Assembly (NCBI RefSeq): GCF_022601895.1
Contig: NZ_JAKVIO010000033.1
Location: forward strand, 1 to 48,975
From: Sphingomonas sp. LaA6.9
Lineage (GTDB): Bacteria > Pseudomonadota > Alphaproteobacteria > Sphingomonadales > Sphingomonadaceae
Length of the DNA stretch: 48,975 nt
Reading direction: 5' to 3'
Shown here: piece by piece, positions 35,767 through 42,510 of the stretch
Layout: each line of letters opens with the position of its first letter
Numbering within the stretch: position 1 is the first letter of the stretch
Translations under genes and position numbers: made by a program
The notes under the pieces: model-generated
What the model was told of the DNA's origin: nothing
Database searches by the model: none
What the model saw: the letters and a program-made list of their open reading frames with translations, nothing else

Positions 35767-36120
35767 ATGGGCAAGAAATACGGCCGTCCGTGGTGGCGCC
35801 GCGACCCGTGGATAGGTCGTATTGTGGCGGGCATTTTTCTGTGGGTTCCCGCATGGCTTGCGCTCGGACTCGTGGTCGGCGATCGAGAGTTTGCGCTTGC
35901 ATCGCTGTGGGTCGCGTTGGCGCCATTTGCAATCTGGGTTGGCGGTGCGCTCGCGGGCCTAGCTGCGACGATTGAAGGGCCGTGGATAGCCGTCGCGGCA
36001 TGCTTCATATTTGGGATCGGGCTACAACAGGACGGCGGCGTCGGGGCGCTGGTCGGACTGGGGGCATTCGCTGGATTGCGGCTCATCGGCCATATCGTTT
36101 TGGCCGTTTCCGGCGACTAA
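35767..36120 (+). CDS. small membrane protein convergent with the repressor
   Basis: This encodes 117 residues. A basic N-terminus (MGKKYGRPWWRRDPWIGRIV) is followed by about four hydrophobic segments (AGIFLWVPAWLALGLVVGD, AFALASLWVALAPFAIWV-like, LAATIEGPWIAVAACFIFGI, GALVGLGAFAGLRLIGHIVL). The ATG at 35767 follows GGAGG by about 5 nt. Its stop overlaps the repressor's stop region by 4 nt, with the genes convergent. Position in an immunity region suggests a superinfection-exclusion membrane protein, but this is inference. Confidence 0.72.
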   Translation: MGKKYGRPWWRRDPWIGRIVAGIFLWVPAWLALGLVVGDREFALASLWVALAPFAIWVGGALAGLAATIEGPWIAVAACFIFGIGLQQDGGVGALVGLGAFAGLRLIGHIVLAVSGD

Positions 36121-36467
36121 GCGGCCTTCTCGTCCTTTTCCCCTCGGTACCCCAGAAGGCTTTCCGCTACGCGCTGGAAATCTCGTTGGCCACGCTGATC
36201 TGCGCGTCGAAATCCTTCGATTAGCCGCCGCTCCTCTTCCGTGAGAACATCCGGGTTATCGGTTCGGGGCAGAAGATCTGCAGGCGCAACGCCAAGGTGC
36301 GGCGCAAGACGGCGCATCCAATCCTGATCGAGGCCGCGCGAACCGAGCTCCACCTTGTTCAAGGCGGAGGGAGTAACGTTCGCCAGGCGCGCGAGTTCGG
36401 CCTGCGACATGCCAATGGCTTCTCGCAGTTCACGAATTCGGTTGGGTGTGTCGTTCTCGTTTGCCAC
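36117..36467 (-). CDS. phage repressor (XRE family), CI-like, no cleavage domain
   Basis: This encodes 116 residues. The helix-turn-helix is IRELREAIGMSQAELARLAN followed by VTPSALNKVELGSRG. The C-terminal 60 residues (PADLLPRTDNPDVLTEEERR, LIEGFRRADQRGQRDFQRVA) are helical and lack the Ser/Lys peptidase domain of self-cleaving CI repressors. I choose the GTG at 36467 because an upstream ATG would read through the operators. TATATT (36479-36474) lies just before the GTG, so the message may be leaderless, as for lambda cI. Confidence 0.85.
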   Translation of the reverse strand: MANENDTPNRIRELREAIGMSQAELARLANVTPSALNKVELGSRGLDQDWMRRLAPHLGVAPADLLPRTDNPDVLTEEERRLIEGFRRADQRGQRDFQRVAESLLGYRGEKDEKAA

Positions 36468-36473
36468 CCGCCG

Positions 36474-36550
36474 AATATAGACAATTTGGCCACTTGCCAT
36501 ATTGGCGTATTGCCACAACGCCACGACTTAGGATAGCCATTTTGGAAATT
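36474..36550. promoter_or_regulatory. right operator cluster at repressor/cro promoters
   Basis: Sites: ACAATTTGG (36481-36489, one mismatch), CCATATTGG inside GCCATATTGGC (36497-36505), and CCATTTTGG (36537-36545). The last is embedded in ATAGCCATTTTGGAAATTT (36533-36551), which nearly matches the complement of the second left site. The first two lie between the putative -10 of the repressor and the rightward promoter of the cro-like gene. This is an OR-like region. Confidence 0.72.
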
Positions 36551-36575
36551 TCCTTCCTCGTCGGGGTGCGCCGTT

Positions 36576-36794
36576 TTGAAACTGCTGGAATGGAGGAGGT
36601 CGAAGGGCCTGACGCAGCAGCTGGTTGCTGACGGGATCGATTGCGTGCTGTCGACCGTGGCGCGCTATGAGAAGGGTCTTCGCACTCCTGACGATGCAAC
36701 CATGGTCCGGATCTACGTCTTCACCGAAGGCGAGGTGCAACCCAACGATTTCTATGAGCTCCCCGACCTGCGCGCGCAAAGGAAAGCCGCGTGA
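36576..36794 (+). CDS. Cro-like helix-turn-helix regulator
   Basis: This encodes 72 residues. MKLLEWRRSKGLTQQLVADG, then IDCVLSTVARYEKGLRTPDD, is a compact helix-turn-helix, with the recognition helix near STVARYEKG. The start is a TTG at 36576, the only in-frame choice that keeps the first helix. It is the first gene of the rightward operon, directly beyond the right operators, as Cro is in lambda. It overlaps the next gene by 4 nt (GTGA). Confidence 0.78.
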   Translation: MKLLEWRRSKGLTQQLVADGIDCVLSTVARYEKGLRTPDDATMVRIYVFTEGEVQPNDFYELPDLRAQRKAA

Positions 36795-37033
36795 TCGCGC
36801 TGACATCGGCGCACAAGCAGGCGCTCAAGTGGATGAGCGAACGAGGCGGTGATGCAGCTGTCGCGCGGGTTAAGGGTGGTGGGCGCATCTACCTGGCTCA
36901 AGGTGAACACGCGCCGTTCATGCCTTCGACCGCGCGAGCGCTGATCGATGCTGGGCTGGCGGAATACATCGACGTAAACGGCAAGAAGGCCGTCCGCTTT
37001 CGGTTGACGGATGCGGGAAGGAAAGCCGCGTGA
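36791..37033 (+). CDS. small winged-helix-like phage protein
   Basis: This encodes 80 residues with a GTG start. The sequence ALTSAHKQALKWMSERGGDA, then STARALIDAGLAEYIDVNGK and RFRLTDAGRKAA, follows the helix-helix-wing order of a winged-helix domain (ending in TDAGR). It may be a replication initiator accessory or regulator. It converges on the small SOS-linked gene with a gap of 8 bp. Confidence 0.65.
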   Translation: MIALTSAHKQALKWMSERGGDAAVARVKGGGRIYLAQGEHAPFMPSTARALIDAGLAEYIDVNGKKAVRFRLTDAGRKAA

Positions 37034-37041
37034 GCGCGCTC

Positions 37042-37257
37042 TTATCCGCGCTTACGGATTGGCAAGGGGATCGGATCGCTCGCGCGTTCCTGATCTTCGA
37101 GATCGGCGACGCTGGCGAAAAGTGCCCGGGCGTAAGCCAGCGCGACCCAGCGGGGCATGATCGCGGGGCGGCCACCATCGGCGTTGGTGACGTGCACCAT
37201 GCCGTCCATCGTGCTCACGCGCGGAACCGCGCCGACATAGGCCGTCGTCTCTCTCAC
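37042..37257 (-). CDS. small protein behind an SOS box; candidate antirepressor
   Basis: This encodes 71 residues with a GTG start at 37257 and GGGGAG 9 nt upstream. The sequence (GAVPRVSTMDGMVHVTNADG, MPRWVALAYARALFASVADL) shows no known motif. It runs against the rightward operon. A perfect LexA box lies 33-47 bp upstream, overlapping the predicted -10. Because the repressor has no self-cleavage domain, a LexA-controlled antirepressor is the natural hypothesis, as in phage 186 Tum. This is inference. Confidence 0.55.
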   Translation of the reverse strand: MRETTAYVGAVPRVSTMDGMVHVTNADGGRPAIMPRWVALAYARALFASVADLEDQERASDPIPLPIRKRG

Positions 37258-37289
37258 AATACTCTACTCCCCTTTGAACTCGTAGGAAT

Positions 37290-37304
37290 GTTCCCATCTT
37301 GTTC
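37290..37304. promoter_or_regulatory. perfect alphaproteobacterial SOS (LexA) box
   Basis: GTTCCCATCTTGTTC is GTTC-N7-GTTC, the alphaproteobacterial LexA consensus. On the minus strand, a promoter reading toward 37257 has TTGACT (37326-37321) and AACAAG (37303-37298) with a 17 bp spacer, so LexA would cover the -10. Outside it, GTAGGAA (37282-37288) and TTCCTAC (37313-37319) form an extra inverted repeat, a possible second operator. Confidence 0.72.
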
Positions 37305-37466
37305 TCGTCCATTTCCTACAAGTCAAGGAAACGCGCGAGCAGTCTGCCGGTGTGTTCGCCGATCACTACAACCCTGTTTTTCCCCACATTTGCGGGTGTG
37401 CGCCACGCGGGCTTGCCAGAGCGTTAACCAATCTGGTGCCCAAATGATTTTGTTGGGCAGCCAAGT

Positions 37467-37682
37467 ATGAAGGGCGCGACACATAAGGCGCTTCGCGACG
37501 CAACACTCGCGCGCAGTGCAATCGTCCAGCGCAACCGCAAGGCCGCGGCGCAGCGCAAGAAACTGCGCAGCGCGCGGCTTCCCGCGGTCGCTGGAGACGT
37601 GCAGCCAGGCACTGCCAAAGGCGATTATTCGATCCGCGAGATCCTCGATCGGCTCAAGGCGCGCGAGGCCGCGAGCCAATGA
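37467..37682 (+). CDS. small basic phage protein
   Basis: This encodes 71 residues. The N-terminal half is very basic (LARSAIVQRNRKAAAQRKKL), and the C-terminal half is acidic-helical (GDYSIREILDRLKAREAAS). It could bind nucleic acid; no family is recognised. GCCCAA (37438-37443) and TTGGGC (37453-37458) form a small hairpin just before the ATG. It is the first gene of the replication transcript and overlaps the next gene by 4 nt. Confidence 0.62.
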   Translation: MKGATHKALRDATLARSAIVQRNRKAAAQRKKLRSARLPAVAGDVQPGTAKGDYSIREILDRLKAREAASQ

Positions 37683-38092
37683 GCGACCTCGGCTTTCTTT
37701 CCAACATTCCTGATGGCTTCCGGGCTCGTGTGGGCAGCGAGCCGAGCCCGGAGGGTCGCGGGGGCGGTGTGCTTGTTTTTCCTCTTGGCGCGCCGCCCCC
37801 AATCATCCCGATCGAAGCCGAAGCGTTCACGGGCGCCGCGCTGGCACGCAATGGTGACGGGTCGCACGATCTGCTCGTGTTCGGCGACGGGCGTTGCCTG
37901 CGTATCTCGCGCTATGATGCCGAGCAGCTGCAGCGCCAGCTCGACCTGCTGCTCTGCCCGGTATTTTCCCGAACCTCCGATGCACCAACGCCTTGCCATG
38001 GCGCCCCCATTTGCCCAGCATCGGACAACCTCGGCGCGGGCGACATGCTCCCAGGCACGCCCGCGCCAGTTTCCTTCGAGGCCGCGGAATGA
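37679..38092 (+). CDS. hypothetical phage protein
   Basis: This encodes 137 residues. The N-terminus is Pro/Gly-rich (GFLSNIPDGFRARVGSEPSP); the middle is a beta-like stretch (GSHDLLVFGDGRCLRISRYD) followed by a helix (AEQLQRQLDLLLCPV). The last 40 residues look disordered. The ATG at 37679 and the stop at 38092 overlap neighbours by 4 nt each. Function unknown. Confidence 0.65.
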   Translation: MSDLGFLSNIPDGFRARVGSEPSPEGRGGGVLVFPLGAPPPIIPIEAEAFTGAALARNGDGSHDLLVFGDGRCLRISRYDAEQLQRQLDLLLCPVFSRTSDAPTPCHGAPICPASDNLGAGDMLPGTPAPVSFEAAE

Positions 38093-38214
38093 TCGCGGCT
38101 CCCGTCATACATGAGAGCGGCGTCTGGTACGGCTCGCGAGGCCCCCAGCGGAATGTCATCGGGCATTCCCGTGCGGATCGAGGATCGCGCCGCGTGCAGG
38201 GGGCGGTCCATTGA
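38089..38214 (+). CDS. 41-residue coupled small protein
   Basis: The ATG at 38089 overlaps the upstream stop (ATGA) and the TGA at 38212-38214 overlaps the TTG of the primase (TTGA). The product begins MIAAPVIHESGVWYGSRGPQ and is basic after that. Tight coupling on both sides supports translation. It may simply be a translational bridge to the primase. Confidence 0.5.
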   Translation: MIAAPVIHESGVWYGSRGPQRNVIGHSRADRGSRRVQGAVH

Positions 38215-39347
38215 CCAGGGCCGCCCCAACTGCCGAGCAGCGCGCGGTGGCGCTCGCCGAAGTGCGCGAGATCTGCGCGCGATTGAACGACCAGGCCGAC
38301 AGCTGGGCGACGCAATTGCTGCCCAATGGCAAATATGAGGGCAAGACGCGCTGGCGCGTCGGTGACTTCGCCAACGGCCCCGGGCAGTCGCTGTGCATCT
38401 ATGTGGCCGGCACGTACCAAGGCAAATGGTGGGATTTTGCGGCGTCGCCAGGCATGCGCGGTTATTCGGGCGATATCCTCGACCTGATCGCTCAGGTCAA
38501 ATATGGCGGCGACAAGGGCCGTGCGATAGCGCATGCGCGCTCGGTGCTCGGGATGGACAATCTGGATCCCGAGCGCTTTGCGACCGAAACCGCGCGGATC
38601 CAGCGACGCCAGAAGAGCGCGAGCGAGCAGGCGCTGCGCGAAGCGGAAAAGATGCGGCGCAAGGCCGTGGCGCTGTTCATGGATCCGCGCGCGGTGCCGA
38701 TCGTCGACACGCCGGCGGAATGGTATCTAGCCGGGCGCGGCATCGATCTTTCGTGCCTTGAGATCCATGGGCAGCAATATGTGCCCAAGGCGCTGGCGTT
38801 CCATCCTGCAGTCTGGTGCACCGAGGCCGGATGCGACCTGGCCGCGTTGATCGCGCGCGTCGTTCTCAACGGCCAGCATGTGGCGACGCACCGTACCTGG
38901 CTCGTTGAGGAGCGCGGTGACTGGGTGAAGGCGCCGCTCGAGGCGCCCAAAAAGGTGCTCGGCACCTATGCCGGCGGCCATATCCCGCTGTGGAAGGGTG
39001 AATGTCGCGAGACGCTGATGCGGATTGCGCCCGGGACCGACATTTACAGCGCAGAAGGGATCGAAAACGGCCTTTCGGTTGCTTGCGCGCGGCCGACGCT
39101 GCGGGTGATCGCTTCGATCTCCGTCTCGAACCTAGGCGGCCTGGTGCTGCCCGAGCAGATGGGGCGCCTCGTCATCATCGGCGAGAATGACGCACCGGGC
39201 AGCAAGGCCGAAGCGTCGACCAACGCTGGGATCGTGAAGCACCAGGAGCTGGGCCGCGAAGTGGCAATGATCAGGATGCCCGCGGACGTGAAGGATGCGA
39301 ACGACATCCTGCGCGGCGCCGGCGATGTGGGGGAGATGGCGGCGTGA
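38211..39347 (+). CDS. Toprim-domain DNA primase-like protein
   Basis: This encodes 378 residues. The N-terminal half includes a DUF7146-like region: QLLPNGKYEGKTRWRVGDFA, then YQGKWWDFAASPGMRGYSGD and ILDLIAQVKYGGDKGRAI. The C-terminal Toprim part has IYSAEGIENGLSVACARPTL near residue 285 and LVIIGENDAPGSKAEAS near residue 325, the acidic metal-binding loops. No N-terminal zinc finger is visible, so it depends on a partner or recognises a different signal. It probably primes phage DNA together with the ATPase two genes downstream. The start is a TTG. Confidence 0.86.
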   Translation: MTRAAPTAEQRAVALAEVREICARLNDQADSWATQLLPNGKYEGKTRWRVGDFANGPGQSLCIYVAGTYQGKWWDFAASPGMRGYSGDILDLIAQVKYGGDKGRAIAHARSVLGMDNLDPERFATETARIQRRQKSASEQALREAEKMRRKAVALFMDPRAVPIVDTPAEWYLAGRGIDLSCLEIHGQQYVPKALAFHPAVWCTEAGCDLAALIARVVLNGQHVATHRTWLVEERGDWVKAPLEAPKKVLGTYAGGHIPLWKGECRETLMRIAPGTDIYSAEGIENGLSVACARPTLRVIASISVSNLGGLVLPEQMGRLVIIGENDAPGSKAEASTNAGIVKHQELGREVAMIRMPADVKDANDILRGAGDVGEMAA

Positions 39348-39682
39348 ATTGTATCGAGCTCTTGTTTGCGCTGCTGGTTGCGCACGCCTTGGCCGACTAT
39401 GCTTGGCAGGGCGATTTCATGGCGGCCGCGAAGAACCGGGCCAAGCCTATTCCGGGAGTGCCGTTCTATCAGCCGCTGATCTCGCATTCTGTCATTCATG
39501 GCGGCTTCGTCGCCCTGATCCTGCTCAATCCGTGGCTGGGATTGGCGGAGGCCATTGCGCATGGGTTGATCGATGACGCCAAGTGCACCGGCAAGATAAG
39601 TTTCAATGCTGATCAGGCCTTGCATGTCGCCTGCAAGATCCTCTGGCTCGCGATCGCGATCCTGGTGCCGGGCCTCTGGTAA
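39344..39682 (+). CDS. DUF3307 membrane protein
   Basis: This encodes 112 residues with GTG start. FALLVAHALADYAWQGDFMA, then HSVIHGGFVALILLN and EAIAHGLIDDAKCTGKISFN, is the DUF3307 pattern of His/Asp pairs inside or next to hydrophobic helices. The family is a small integral-membrane protein of unknown function that occurs in phages and mobile elements. It overlaps both replication genes by 4 nt and 1 nt, so its level is tied to replication. Confidence 0.82.
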   Translation: MNCIELLFALLVAHALADYAWQGDFMAAAKNRAKPIPGVPFYQPLISHSVIHGGFVALILLNPWLGLAEAIAHGLIDDAKCTGKISFNADQALHVACKILWLAIAILVPGLW

Positions 39683-41610
39683 TGGCATCTCGCGGCAAGA
39701 CACCCAAGAAAGGGCTCGAGCAGCTGGCCGCCCTGGTCGACGGGGCGACAGTGGTTCCGTTCGCGCGCGGCGAGGCGCCGCCGGCGGATGATCCGCGCTT
39801 TGACGGCGCACCCGAGCCCGAGGAACCGCAATCAGGCGGTCGGGATCCCGACGATGGGCTCTATGGACTGCCGGACGATTGCCCTGTGATCCCGCTGGGC
39901 ACGTGTAATGGCATGTATTTCTTTCTCGATGAGCTGAAGCAACTTCGCGAGTTGAAAGCGAAAGAACTTGAGAAGGGCAATATCGAGGCGCTGTTCGGCC
40001 GCAAGGTCGCGCAGGTCGACAAGATCTGGCCCCGCTATTCGAACAAAAAAGACATCAACGGTGATTTCATCATCACCGGATGGAAGCCCGAGATCGCGGC
40101 CAGGTCATTGCGCCTGGCGTGCGCGCGGCTTGGGATCTGGTCGGCGGAGGGCAAGGTGCGCGGCGAAGGCGCCTGGCGCGACGACGACGGCAATCTGATC
40201 CTGCACTGTGGCGACAAGATCTGGATCGCCGGCGCCGACGAAGGGCATCAGTGGCACGAGCCCGGCAAGATAGCCGACCTGGTCTATCCTGCAGGCCGCA
40301 AGCTCCCGCGCCCGGCGGTGACGCCTGCCGATCCAAGCGAGTTCGAGCAGCTCGAGGCGCTCATCGCCACCTGGCGCTGGGAACGGCGCGATATCGACGC
40401 GCGGCTGCTGCTGGGGTGGATCGCGGCGGCCCCGATCTGCGGCGCGCTCAAATGGCGCCCGGCGGCCTGGGTGACAGGTGGACGCGGCACTGGCAAGTCC
40501 GCGCTGCAGACGTTGATCAAGTCGCTGATGGGCGGCGATGCCGGCCTGATCGAGGCGGCGAGCGCGACGGAAGCCTATATCCGCCAGCTGCTCGGCAAGC
40601 GCACGCTGCCGGTGGCGCTCGATGAGCTCGAGGCCGATGCCGACGATCGCAAGCAACAGGCGATCATCCAGTTGGCGCGTTATGCGAGCTCGGGCGCGAA
40701 GATGGGACGCGGCGGATCCGATCACAACCCGCATGACTTCATAGCGCGATCGTCGTTCCTGTTCTCCTCGATCCTGGTGCCGCCACTGAGCCCGCAGGAT
40801 CGCAGCCGCATGGCGATGCTCGAGCTCAATCCCTTCGAGGATAGCGATGTCGAGCCGAAGCTGGATCCGCGTGCGTTGGGCCAGCTCGGCCGCGCGATCC
40901 GCCGGCGCATGGTCGACCAATGGCACCGCCTCGCGCGCACGATCGATATCTACCAGGATTGGCTGGGCCATTACGGCCACGACGCCCGCATGAAGGATCA
41001 GTTCGGCACGCTGCTCGCCTGCGCGGACTGCCTGCTCTACGATCACGAGCCAAGCGACGAAGAAGCCGAGATCTGGGCACGCAAGCTCGACGCGCGGCAC
41101 CTGGCCGAAAAGGCCGACGACACTGGCGAGGGCGAGCTCTGCGCCCGCTATATCGCCACGTCGCAGCTGCAGGGCCGTGGGGGCGATGAGCCCGAGAGCG
41201 TGGCCATGTGGATCGAAAAGACGCTGATCGCCGTGCCAATGCTGGTGGGCGAGCAGGACAGCGCCTGCGGCAAGGCGCAGCGCCGTCTCGAGATGAGCGG
41301 CATGCTGGTCGTTGCGGCCAATCTGGACGACGGCAAGGCGGTGAAGCGGCACACTGGCGGTCCCGGGCCCGCCGGCGCCAAACAGGATGTGGAGCGCGCG
41401 CTCTATGTCGCCGTGGCCAATAGCCATCGCGGGCTGGACGGGATGCTGCGCGATATGCGCTGGAAGGGCGGCGTGTGGAGCCAGGCGCTCGGTCGCGTCC
41501 AGGGCGCACACAAGCGCGTCAAGGTGCGGATCGGCGGGCGTGGCGAATGGGCGACGCTCGTGCCGCTGGCGGTGTTCTCCGACCAGGCGATCGAGGAGCC
41601 CGACGCATGA
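39682..41610 (+). CDS. primase/helicase-type P-loop ATPase (phage replication)
   Basis: This encodes 642 residues. A long N-terminal half (GRKVAQVDKIWPRYSNKKDI, DGNLILHCGDKIWIAGADEG) precedes a P-loop: WVTGGRGTGKSALQTLIK near residue 267, with a possible Walker B in LPVALDELEADADDRKQ. RSRMAMLELNPFED is a later motif. This resembles the D5-like or DnaB-like helicase half of phage replication proteins; primase and helicase here are separate genes. The ATG shares one base with the DUF3307 stop (TAATG). Confidence 0.82.
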   Translation: MASRGKTPKKGLEQLAALVDGATVVPFARGEAPPADDPRFDGAPEPEEPQSGGRDPDDGLYGLPDDCPVIPLGTCNGMYFFLDELKQLRELKAKELEKGNIEALFGRKVAQVDKIWPRYSNKKDINGDFIITGWKPEIAARSLRLACARLGIWSAEGKVRGEGAWRDDDGNLILHCGDKIWIAGADEGHQWHEPGKIADLVYPAGRKLPRPAVTPADPSEFEQLEALIATWRWERRDIDARLLLGWIAAAPICGALKWRPAAWVTGGRGTGKSALQTLIKSLMGGDAGLIEAASATEAYIRQLLGKRTLPVALDELEADADDRKQQAIIQLARYASSGAKMGRGGSDHNPHDFIARSSFLFSSILVPPLSPQDRSRMAMLELNPFEDSDVEPKLDPRALGQLGRAIRRRMVDQWHRLARTIDIYQDWLGHYGHDARMKDQFGTLLACADCLLYDHEPSDEEAEIWARKLDARHLAEKADDTGEGELCARYIATSQLQGRGGDEPESVAMWIEKTLIAVPMLVGEQDSACGKAQRRLEMSGMLVVAANLDDGKAVKRHTGGPGPAGAKQDVERALYVAVANSHRGLDGMLRDMRWKGGVWSQALGRVQGAHKRVKVRIGGRGEWATLVPLAVFSDQAIEEPDA

Positions 41611-41791
41611 GCGCTGCGCTCGCCGCCTCGACCTGTTTGCCCATAGGCGCTGCGCCGGCAGCTTCGCGATCGCGGAGCGGTCGTGGAGCGGTGCGCCGGT
41701 GCTCTGCATCATCTTCCCGCATCGAGAGATCGTCTATCGACGTCTTTCGTTCGTCTTATTTTTTTGTTTTGCCGGCGCCCGTGCCCGCTGA
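41611..41791 (+). pseudogene. possible broken or frameshifted short coding stretch
   Basis: After the ATPase stop, the frame in which cat-gag-cgc is read (through RRLDLFAHRRCAGSFAIAER and WSGAPVLCIIFPHREIVYRR) has high GC in third positions, as real genes here do, but it has no start codon. The ATG at 41607 opens a different frame with a weaker composition. A single-base slip would join them. This may be decayed coding DNA or a coincidence. Confidence 0.3.
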
Positions 41792-41845
41792 TATCAATCA
41801 GGACGGGCGGGCCATGCTGTTCGCTGCCCTCGGGCTCGGGGGGAT

Positions 41846-42112
41846 GTTCCCAAGGTCAAATTGGGAACGCGGTTGGGAACGCGGGTTGGGAACGTCCAAC
41901 CCATTGAAATCCCGCCACTATCGGCAAATGTTCCCATGTTCCCAACGTCCACGCGCGCACGCGATTTCGCGTATGCGCACTCGCGCACGCATTAGCGACT
42001 ATCATCATTTCTTGGGAACATTGGGAACATTTGATTATATCATTGATATTCAGTGCGTTGGACGTTCCCAATCGCGTTCCCAATCGCGTTCCCACACTCA
42101 AGCGCTGGGAAC
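41846..42112. repeat. 12-copy octamer array with exact two-fold symmetry; candidate origin
   Basis: Twelve copies of TTGGGAAC or its complement: nine perfect, three with one mismatch. Positions: 41846(-), 41861(+), 41873(+), 41886(+), 41930(-), 41938(-), 42012(+), 42021(+), 42064(-), 42076(-), 42088(-) and 42105(+). The six symmetric pairs share one centre at 41978-41979. Longer matches also mirror: TTGGGAACGTCCAAC (41886-41900) and its complement (42057-42071), and AAATGTTCCCA (41926-41936) and its complement (42022-42032). An AT-rich stretch lies at 42029-42052. A replication origin fits best; pac or partition site are alternatives. Confidence 0.85.
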
Positions 42113-42370
42113 ATCGGCCCGCCTCGCCTGCCTGAAACCGCAGATTTCTGCCATTTCGAATAAAATAGTGGGTGGATATGCGCTCTCGGCATCGACGGGT
42201 GCCGATCTGCGGTCATTTGAAGCCGCTGCGCTGGAAAAACTTTCGGCCTGGTGCGCGTCGGCCGCGCCGATCGGCGCGCTCGAGCTCCTCGACCAGGGCG
42301 AGGCCGGCGAGCGCGGACTGACGGGAGAGAATGGCGGTTTTCTGCGCCTCTCCGGGGGTGCGCAACATGC

Positions 42371-42394
42371 CGTCAGAATGGCAGCGTCAGAATG
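42371..42394. repeat. direct repeat CGTCAGAATG, twice, shared with prophage left end
   Basis: CGTCAGAATG occurs at 42371-42380 and 42385-42394, 14 bp apart. The same 10-mer is present in complement at 27186-27195, next to the palindrome at the left end. Confidence 0.6.
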
Positions 42395-42486
42395 CGAGGC
42401 GCAACGCCTTGGAAATGCGTCGATTTCTGGCGCTGGTCGGAAGCTTCTCAGGCTGCGCGCTGTCGACCTGGGCGCGATCGCGGCAT

Positions 42487-42510
42487 CGAAGGGGGGCAGG
42501 CCCCCCTTCG
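42487..42510. repeat. 11-bp perfect-arm hairpin, GC-rich
   Basis: CGAAGGGGGGC (42487-42497) and GCCCCCCTTCG (42500-42510) are exact complements with two bases between them. The stem is extremely stable. No T-run follows. It lies about 270 bp before the terminase small-subunit gene. Confidence 0.7.

Noticed and set aside
37282-37319. the outer GTAGGAA/TTCCTAC repeat as the main LexA site
   Set aside because: The GTTC-N7-GTTC inside it is a far better match to the alphaproteobacterial LexA consensus.
37030-37470. 146-codon plus-strand frame across the SOS-linked gene
   Set aside because: The other strand has a better-supported small gene with RBS and SOS box, and this frame is poor in typical residues.
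37323-37802. 159-codon minus-strand frame
   Set aside because: It opposes two coupled rightward genes and has Cys/Arg/Leu-rich composition without an RBS.
41846-42112. CRISPR-like repeat array
   Set aside because: The octamers are too short, occur on both strands, and have no spacer structure.
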